From: Theocolax elegans
Taxonomy: Eukaryota > Arthropoda > Insecta > Hymenoptera > Cerocephalidae
DNA length: 64,000 nucleotides
Direction of reading: 5' to 3'
NCBI GenBank assembly: GCA_026168455.1
Contig: CM047431.1
Location: forward strand, 6,353,603 to 6,417,602
The position numbers and the translations under genes were made by a program. Under the pieces are notes generated by a model. It did not search any database and was not told the DNA's origin. It worked only from the letters and a program-made list of their open reading frames with translations. The number at the start of each line of letters is the position of its first letter. Within the stretch, counting starts at the first letter, position 1. Positions 57,066 to 64,000 of this stretch are shown here, piece by piece.

Positions 57066-58175
57066 CTAGTTCCCGAGGTAAGATGAATCATTGATTTTAT
57101 TGCAATTCTAGCTCCTGGGGTAAGATGAGTCATTGATTTTATTGCATTTGTGGCATAGGTGGTTATATTATATATTGATTTTATTGAATGTATAGATTAT
57201 GGAGCCACGAAAATCTTAAATTTATGTATTTCTGTTACTGAGCATATGGAAAATTAATGCTACCAATTTATTTATACACAATGTTTGAAACGTTTGGAGC
57301 TTTTGCTCTATTTTAGAAAATAGTGCTTAAACACAAGAAAGTTTGCTAAAAAATTTGCAGAGTGTGGTAATATCAATACTATAATGTCCATGATTTTGAC
57401 CCGGTCCGTTACCTTCAAGGTTATTCAGAGGTCAATTTAAAGATCTGAACCGCAACCGTAATTAATTCACAGCAATCGAAAAATCGATAGCCTTCAGATC
57501 ATTTAGAGGCCAATTTAAAATTATGAAAAAAATGATAATATCGGAAAATTTTACACTTGACCTTAGATATGACCTCACGTTAGTTTCAAGGTCATATAGA
57601 GGTCAATTACAAAATTTTGATTTTGATTGAACGTTGACCTCTTACTGACCTGGAATCTAATACAAGGTCATGGCCAAAGTCAAATTTTTAATTGACCTCT
57701 AAATGACCTTGAGGGTCATGAGCAAGGTCATGGTGAAGATCGTTCACGAAATAATTTTTTTCGTTCTTTCGATTTCCGGGAACATTATATGGTTACAGAT
57801 GAAATATTTAAATTGACCTCTGAATAACCTTGAAGGTAACGGACCAGGTCATGGTCATGGCATTATAGTATTGATATTACCACACTCTGCAAATTTTTTA
57901 GCAAACTTTCTTGTGTTTAAGCACTATTTTCTATAATAGAGCAAAAGCTCCAAACGTTTCAAACATCGTATATAAATAAATTGGAAGCATTAATTTTCCA
58001 TATGCTCAGTAACAAAAATACATAAATTTAAGATTTTTGTAGCTCCATAATCTATACATTCAATAAAATCAAAGTGTAATATAACCACCTATGCCACAAA
58101 TGCAATAAATCAATGTGTCATCTTACCCCGGGAACTAGAAATGCAATAAAATCAATGATTCATCTTACGCCGGGA
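57066..58175. mobile_element. Foldback with an AGGTCA-rich centre
   Basis: Arms 57066-57442 and 57806-58175 are inverted copies (GGTAAGATGAATCATTGATT and its inverse, CATATGGAAAATTAATGC and its inverse, CAATACTATAATG and its inverse). The central 450 bp carry about 13 copies of AGGTCA or TGACCT, several extended to TCAAGGTCA or CAAGGTCA. No protein is encoded. Confidence 0.8.
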
Positions 58176-58842
58176 AAATAATAGTACCAAATTAAAGTCT
58201 GTGGCTTACAGGCCCATTCAGCGAATTGAAGAATTCGGCGCCGACTTTGAAAATATTATTTTATAAATTATTTTGCACTTTCTTTTTTTTTTGTAAATTA
58301 TTTAATAATTTTTAGTGCCTTTCTAAAGTTCATACTAAAATATATCACTTTTTATGATAATACTTGTTTACCTATGATATTTAGTTAACACCGGATATTC
58401 GGCATTTGTTGACTATGAACTGACGCATGTCATTAATATCCAATGTTCGTATAATGCATTTATAACATAGTAAACTGTCTACATTAGAACATCACTTATT
58501 TTTCCTCACAATCTAACGCTGTTACATTTATTAAATTTTAGTAACTACACTGTTGTACGCAAACGAATATTAGTGAACCACACGTGCCGATTAAATAGTA
58601 TAGCTCCGAAAACGACCGTCAAGTGGCGAGCCCATGTCAGTCGCTAGCAGCTATTAAAGCGTCCGGTTTATATTACATATATACGTGACCAGGAAGCGAT
58701 ATCCCTTCGCCTTTTTCTCTTTCGGAAGATACCCACCTTTCGTGTTATCGTCTGTATCCCTTTACAGAACGAATAAAAAGCTATTTTGAATTAAGAACGA
58801 ATATATTGATCGTAATTTCTTTTTCAGGAGTAACGCCTTTCG
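58176..58842. other. Interior of the Polinton-like element, right of the foldback
   Basis: Bases 58220-58340 are an inverted, diverged relative of 55620-55740. The rest shows no recognisable gene. Confidence 0.4.
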
Positions 58843-59569
58843 TTATTCGTCGGTCAAATCGTACAATGCTCTTAAAACAACCGTTGTCTTGGTACAAAAT
58901 AGTGGTCGTAGACGGCTTTTCGATACCATCATAGAGTCACGACTGGTAGCTGATTGGTATAAGCACCGTGTTTTATCGTCTTTCGTTGTACGACGTGTGT
59001 CGGGTGTATCTTGTTTCAAATCAAGTAAAAAATAGCCGTATGGTTGAGAAGTCGCGTCTCCGTAGGCTTCTCTGAGAAATCGTGTATCTTCTGGGTAGAT
59101 TTGTCGAGCTAACTGATTTATCTGGGCACGGTCGCGCAAGTTCCGGAATAGTACAATGTAATGAGTGTTCAACGATATATCTCGTTGCACTTTACCTTGA
59201 TGAAAAATATTTTGTGTTATAAATATAACGCTTAAATTATTATGATGACTTCCGTTAGTAAACAAATTAACGATCGCGCCACCGTTGGAAGACGATTCGC
59301 GCATCAAGTCATCGATAATTATCAATTTTGGTTGAGTGTCGTTAGCGTAGTCGATAGGCTGTGGTAACCCTTCACCCTTGGAATTCTATATCTTTGCCCA
59401 AATCTCTGTACCCAGACTGCCATTTGGTGTAATAAAAAATCTTTCGCTCAATTATTGTATCGCACATGTGATTGATGTTTTTAATAAATTTTTTAACAAA
59501 CGCCGTTTTACCACAACCTGTGGGTCCGCTCAAAATTGATGTGAGTGGATGTTTCCACCTTGTATCCAT
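58843..59569 (-). pseudogene. Polinton/Maverick-type genome-packaging ATPase
   Basis: The N-terminal frame (59569-59372) has HPLTSILSGPTGCGKTAFVK, a Walker A P-loop. The second frame (to 58843) has LIIIDDLMRESS, the Walker B box, then NLFTNGSHHNNLSVIFITQN, QRDISLNTHYIVLFRNLRD, LARQIYPEDTRF and GYFLLDLKQDTPDT. This is the FtsK/HerA-like ATPase that pumps DNA into capsids in Polintons and related adintoviruses. A one-base shift near 59372, between the two boxes, breaks the gene. Length (about 240 residues) is near normal for the family. Confidence 0.82.
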
Positions 59570-59874
59570 GTTTGTTACTGTTTAAATCTACCAAAAAATT
59601 TGAATCTTTATTTTATAACCCTTGTACCTCTATCAAGAAGCCTGATCACCTCCTCACGGTGAGGCTCCCAGCGCGCGGCCGATCGCAAACTTGCGTTTAG
59701 CACTTTGTCTAATGTTCGAGCATACTGATCCGGTACGACTCGCGCGCGCAGTTTGATCTCGCTCGTGTAGGAGTAAAATTATTTAGCGTTTGAAAACTAA
59801 AACATTTTTCTTTCAAATCCTTTGAGAGAATGCTTTTGCTCACCATTTGATAAGTTTACATTTCTGTGTAACAT
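59570..59874. other. Spacer between ATPase and right inverted repeat
   Basis: Nothing is recognised. The bases upstream of the ATPase start (59570-59650) are the likely former promoter region. Confidence 0.35.
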
Positions 59875-60867
59875 TTGTGACGGAAATCGTCACACAATCT
59901 ATTCACGACGAATAGAATGCTTAAATTCGCGAATTGTAAGTCGTCGGAGTCTTTCGTATGTCAAGGCCAACCGACGACACTGGTTTGTTTTTGTACAAAT
60001 GTACAATTACGCGCGCAATAGTATCCCTTTTTCGGAAAATTAGGCGATTGCCTAACCAGTATGTCCCGATCCGCCGCTCGAGGCGGACAAAATCTATCCG
60101 GTGCGATCGAGAGTTTTCCGGCTAAGAAAAAGGCGCGTGAGGCGCAAAGCCATCGAGTTCCGGGCTATCCTCGTGAGTGAGCCGCGAGTGACCTGGTGTG
60201 AAAGAAAGGACGGGAAGTGAGTGTGTGAGTGTGGACGCGATTCGCGAGACACTCGCCGCGGCACAGGGCCGCCTTTCAACACCGCAGCCGACGTCGGTCC
60301 TCCGTTGCCCAGGAGGACACAGGGACACGGATCGGCTGGGCCATCCACGGGGCGCATCCCGGTAAGTTTGGTTATATTATCGCGCGTTCCCCCCCTTACC
60401 CCGAGTGTATGAGTGTGTGTACATCGGAAGTGTATTCGGGTACGCCGGTACCCGAATAGCGGAGATCGGGGTCAGGTCAACCGCAGGCGAGGATCTCGAT
60501 CCGGTTGACTCCCGATACTTCCACCCGCGCGAAAGTAACATTGTCGCGGCACGAGGCCTGGATAGCCAAATGTTAAATTACATTAAATAAATGTTTTATT
60601 CATTTTTATTTTAATCAAGCGTGTGTTCATTTTGTTCTCCCCGCTCCCGCAGACGTTTATTTAATTTTCATATCGTGTCGAGGCAAGGAGGATCGCCTGA
60701 ATCCTCCATACCGTACGTCCCAGCGAACTCGCGTTCCCGGCGACAGCCCGCAGTTCGTATCAACAAATAAATTAATTGTGTGCGCGGTATTGGGCAACGC
60801 GGCCCATCGGTTAATTTTAATTATTATGAATAATTAAGTGTGCCGGGTTCGCGAATACCACGTCGCA
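59875..60867 (-). repeat. Right inverted repeat of the Polinton-like element
   Basis: It is the reverse partner of 54365-55348 with small indels. The shared blocks include CAACCGATGACAC-like, CAACCGCAGGCGAGGATCTC and TGTCGAGGCAAGGAGGATCG. GC-rich frames at 60094-60459 are incidental. Confidence 0.75.
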
Positions 60868-61388
60868 AATGGCGACCGTGAGAGGACATTCGGTGTAGTT
60901 CTCACCGTTTTAAATTAAAATAAAAGTTTGTCGAGTTAGAGAGAGAGAGAGAGAGCGAGAGACGGCGTGTGAGACGCGTCTCTATACCGGAGTATTCCCC
61001 CTCTTGCTCGGGTATCCGAGGAGAGGTGTACACCGGTATATCGGGAGAGAGTTCGCGCGCGACCGTGTTCAGCCGGAAGCGCCCTATCTCACTGAGATCG
61101 GTCTCTCCCGATCGTAAGCTTGACGAGAGAACTTTGCCTAGCTTGTATAGGAGCGGCAAAGCAGGGAGAGAGTCGCTTGCGCCGCGGATCGCGGGCAGCG
61201 AAAATCCCCCCCCGAACAGCGCACAGGAAAGACTTCGCGAGAGCCAATCATCATCGGCTCTCTCCGATTGCGCCCGCGAGTGGGAGTGAGAGAGAGAATC
61301 CCTAGTCGCGGGAATTGGAGTTAGGTGCTAGGCGGGCTATAGGTGTGTGAGTGAGAGAGATAGCGCAATCGCCTAGCCCCTTCGCGTG
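60868..61388. other. GC-rich, hairpin-rich sequence preceding a TATA box
   Basis: There is no recognised protein. Perfect or near-perfect stems are frequent: CTCGGGTATCCGAG near 61007, GATCGG/CCGATC near 61097, CTTTGCC/GGCAAAG near 61132, CCGCGGATCGCGG near 61182, GAGAGCC/GGCTCTC near 61240, and CTAGGCG/CGCCTAG near 61329-61376. GA-rich simple repeats lie at 60938-60962. Confidence 0.5.
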
Positions 61389-61395
61389 TATAAAG
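61389..61395 (+). promoter_or_regulatory. Candidate TATA box
   Basis: TATAAAG stands in an otherwise mixed-composition stretch, just upstream of the hairpin GCAG...CTGC at 61401-61430. It could start a transcript running through the hairpin tract. This is inference from sequence only. Confidence 0.35.
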
Positions 61396-61787
61396 TCTTT
61401 GCAGCTGGTTTCGCCGAGAGAAACCACTGCGGTGAATTATTTTATTCCAATTTTATAAAATAAATTCGTTCCCGTGTAGAATCTATTTTATTATGGGTGT
61501 GAGAGTGTGTTAAAATGGATTCTTTTGGTAGAGGTAGCTGCCCCACCGCTCCTCCCTTTTAAGAAAATTTTAAACAATTTAATTTTTTTTATACGGGACG
61601 CGGCGATACAATTACTGTTATTTTATTTTAGTTCGAGAGCGCAGTATTTTTATTTTGCTCTTCTCCCCTCCCTGACCCACATATATTATTATGTAGTAAT
61701 TAGAATTTAATATTTGTATATTATTTATTACTAATTATTTCTATAATATATGTAATTTTTTTGTGGGTTAAAATATATTTTACAACT

Positions 61788-62229
61788 GAAGAGCTGCGGT
61801 GGCTCATGGGTAGAGCTCCCGACTCTCACACCGAGGGTCGTGGGTTCGATCCCAGACGTGTACCTCTGAAAATTTTTTCATGTGCATTTTTCGAACACCG
61901 CGACTCAGTGGCTCGGCGTGTCACTATAATGTGACGCCAGTTCAGGTGCGCGTGCGTTTCGTGCACTTGTCAGTGCATGAGAGGCACGGGCATCTGAACT
62001 ATAGGGAACGTTAGGGACACGAAGATGTAAAGAGGATCGCGGTGGTTCCATCGGGAGGACAGGAAACTGTAATTATTAGACTAATTACAGTGATCGATGA
62101 TATCTTCCGATGGACACAAGCACTACTGTTTCAACTACATGTGCTTTGTTTACAGACACACCGTTCACCTCCGTCGCTGATTAGCTCTGGCAGCATAAAT
62201 AGAGCGACGTTAAATAACAAAAAAAAAAA
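61788..62229 (+). mobile_element. tRNA-derived SINE with 13-bp target duplication
   Basis: The head has a pol III box A (TGGCTCATGGGTAGAGC) and box B (GGTTCGATCCC) in tRNA spacing, followed by an unrelated body and a tail of A. ATATTTTACAACT occurs directly before (61775-61787) and after (62230-62242), giving a clean target duplication. The end TTAAATAAC before the A-run suggests mobilisation by a LINE with a related 3' end. Target and tail are intact, so insertion is recent. Confidence 0.85.
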
Positions 62230-62495
62230 ATATTTTACAACTATTGTTAATTATTTAGACTTGTTTGCAAGTTAAATAATTAACAGTAAGTAACTTTGAG
62301 TGAATCAGCTGCGAAATTACAATAGTTGTAATATTAATTATTTAAACTCGTGTGTGAGTAAAATAATTAAAATCATCCTAATTGCAATTATCTGACAGTG
62401 ATTACTTAATTTAATATTTTGTATTTATTAAGTATTACTGTTCACGATACTTTTAATATATTTTTGAAAATTTTTGAGTGTGAGAAAAATTTTTT

Positions 62496-62591
62496 TTATA
62501 ACTCGTGTTAATTGTTTAGACTTTTTGCAAGTTAAACAATTAATGTTAAGTATCTTTGTGTGATTGTTCCGCAAAGATACGAGAGTTATAA
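62496..62591 (+). other. Three-way-junction module, best copy
   Basis: TTATAACTC (62496) pairs with GAGTTATAA (62583-62591) and encloses two hairpins. One is the TTAATTGTTTA/TAAACAATTAA stem (62508-62543). The other is GTATCTTTG/CAAAGATAC (62550-62580). The same order, with different bases, occurs at about 62236-62330: ACAACTATTG/CAATAGTTGT, the first TTAATTATTTA hairpin, and GTAACTTTG paired with CGAAATTAC. Confidence 0.6.
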
Positions 62592-64000
62592 TATATAATT
62601 ATTTAGACTCGAGAGTGAGTTAAATAATTAAATTTTTTTTGCATGTATTTTAATGATCGGCATTTAACCTAATATTTTGTATTCGTTATTTGCTGTGAAA
62701 TTTTAATATATGTAAAAAACTTTCTTTTCTCTTTTTGTGTGTTTAAATTATATCTCCACACATTTTTCCCAATTATTTAGACTTGTTTGTCAGTTAAATA
62801 ATTGGTTATAATTTTTTTTGGTGTGTTTGAGTAAAATTATTCGGTGTATAAATTTAATTGTTTAGACTTGTTAGCAGGTTAAATAATTAAATTTTCATTT
62901 CCTTTTCGTTCAATTTATAAAAAAAAGGAAATATAAATTATTTCAACTTCGTAGCAACATAAATTATTTATTTAATCCTTCTTATGATAAAACAAATATA
63001 TTTCGCTGAAAAATTGTCGTTTGGGACGACAATTAGAGAAACAATTTTTTTTGTTGCAAACCATACGGGATTTACAACATTTAGTAAATACCCCTACTGC
63101 TTGAAATAATTTAATTAAAGTTGTGTTTGTAGTGTAGTGTAAGTTATAAAGGAAAATTTTTTTTTGTTTTGGGCTTGGTAAAGCAAAATAGTAAATAGTG
63201 TCTTGGTGTGTGTGAATCACAAGACACTGTATTTATTTTTATATTTATTTTAAAATTAATTATTTAGGCTCGTTAGCGAGATAAATAATTTAATTTTTTT
63301 TGTCCTTTCTTCCTTTATAATTTGGTGTTCTGTATTTATTAATAGATTGAAGCTTTAATTATTTCAATTTCCATAACAAAATAAATTCTTTTCGCCAGTG
63401 AGGAATCTTTTGGATTATAACTGGCGAGAGAGATATTTTGGGAAATCGTCAAATTTACCATTACTGGTAAATTACCGACGATATTGAAATAATTTAGAGA
63501 TTTCTTTTTGTTAATAATTAATTATTTTTGCTTGCAGAAGCAATTGTATAGAGTCTTGGTGTGTGTGAGTCACAAGACACTATTATAAACATTAATTTTT
63601 TAGACTTGTGAGTAAGTTAAATAATTAATTTTAATTTGGTACAAGTGTTAAGTGTGTGATTTGCCACAACTTTAACCAACAAAATTTAATTATTTTGTCC
63701 TTCTAAGGACGAAATAAATTCCTTTTAAAGAAAATCTTTTGGATTTTAATTAAGTGAATTAATTTTGTTGGTACACTAGTCGGTGCATTTTTACAATTTA
63801 TTGTAATTAAGCCGACACCAAATTTTTTTTACTCGTTGGGAGTAATAATTATTTTATTGTGGTGAGTCCAATAAAATAATTTCCAATTGAAAATTGGATA
63901 CTTCCGAAGTATTTGAAACACTAGGGATTTCATCTGAAATCCTGGTTGAGAGTACTTCTCCCGACGTAACACGTCGGCTGCTGCTGGTCAAAAAAATAAT

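Larger units (their letters stand above)
54365..60867. mobile_element. Deleted Polinton/Maverick-like element with about 1-kb inverted repeats
   Basis: Inverted repeats of 984 and 993 bp (54365-55348 and 59875-60867) bracket 4.5 kb. Matching ends are GACGTGGTATTCGCG on the left and its inverse at 60850-60864; inner ends share GTGACGGAAATCGTCACA. The only element gene seen is a Polinton-type packaging ATPase. DNA polymerase B, integrase, protease and capsid genes are absent. A MITE and a foldback have inserted between. No 6-bp target duplication could be made out, so the outer ends may be off by a few bases. Confidence 0.6.
61396..64000 (+). ncRNA. Candidate structured RNA: dense array of covarying hairpins
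   Basis: At least ten related stem-loops with the pattern TTAATTATTTA-G-ACTTG, 4-nt loop, CAAGT-TAAATAATTAA recur between 62246 and 63720. Stems keep pairing while bases change: TTAATTGTTTA/TAAACAATTAA at 62508, CCAATTATTTA/TAAATAATTGG at 62769, and apical ACTTG/CAAGT, ACTC/GAGT, CTCG/CGAG or GTCCTT/AAGGAC. A single unpaired G recurs at the same place. Other perfect hairpins fill the gaps: AGAATC/GATTCT at 61478-61523, ATCGTC/GACGAT at 63445-63482, CGCCAGT/ACTGGCG at 63393-63426, a 12-bp stem at 63848-63880, CCGACG/CGTCGG at 63961-63977. There is no conserved reading frame. The strand is inferred from the TATA position. It extends past the window. Confidence 0.5.

Noticed and set aside
60094..60459. 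Overlapping GC-rich open frames on both strands
   Set aside because: They lie inside the Polinton-like inverted repeat, are not kept open in the left copy, and resemble no family.
61513..61560. Primer-binding site after a putative LTR ending near 61512
   Set aside because: TGGATTCTTTTGG starts with the TGG of a primer site, but I could not match it to a tRNA end or find a second LTR in the window.
61788..61865. Possible tRNA gene
   Set aside because: Box A and box B are present, but the cloverleaf is poor and the sequence continues into a SINE body with an A-tail and target duplication.
62246..63720. MicroRNA cluster
   Set aside because: Stems are only 15-17 bp with 4-nt loops, shorter than needed for Drosha/Dicer processing, and the arms are low-complexity A/T.

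Overview
The window is nuclear DNA of an arthropod, most likely an insect. It is AT-rich and has GT-AG introns. Its mobile elements are of types common in insects: Ty3/gypsy, non-LTR, Penelope-like, two Tc1/mariner types and Polinton. The species cannot be fixed from the sequence. Only one host gene is recognisable: DPH2, the radical-SAM-like partner of DPH1 in diphthamide synthesis. It lies on the + strand in four coding exons (3563-3616, 45668-46001, 46354-46835, 51386-51808; 430 codons plus stop). Its first intron is about 42 kb and holds most of the window.

Layout. 1-2.4 kb: direct repeats and a 1.9-kb palindrome with a nested MITE. 2.4-3.56 kb: unassigned sequence before DPH2 exon 1. Intron 1 (3.6-45.7 kb) contains: a decayed foldback; a minus-strand LINE relic split by another foldback; a + strand LINE ORF1/ORF2 relic interrupted by a Ty3/gypsy element (TSD AACT, tRNA-Lys-type primer site, gag, single-frame pol with four stops) and by a solo LTR (TSD ACCT); a Penelope-like element (RT plus GIY-YIG); a 19-kb satellite of 59-bp monomers with 177-bp and kilobase-scale higher-order repeats; and a complete but dead Tc1/mariner-type element with 650-bp inverted repeats (TSD TA).

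45.7-51.8 kb: DPH2 exons 2-4, with a 4.5-kb repeat-bearing third intron. 52-54.4 kb: an inverted pair of hammerhead-like repeats and a mariner relic. 54.4-60.9 kb: a deleted Polinton-like element with about 1-kb inverted repeats. It keeps only a packaging ATPase and holds an inserted MITE and an AGGTCA-rich foldback. 60.9-64.0 kb: an exceptionally hairpin-dense tract running off the window. Its stem-loops recur with compensatory changes, at least two repeats form a three-way-junction module, and a tRNA-derived SINE with a 13-bp TSD has inserted into it.

The two strongest points for follow-up are the covarying hairpin tract at 61.4-64.0 kb and DPH2 split by a 42-kb intron filled with nested elements and satellite. 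Several kilobase-scale tandem duplications in the gypsy region and the satellite may be real or may be assembly artefacts; sequence alone cannot decide.
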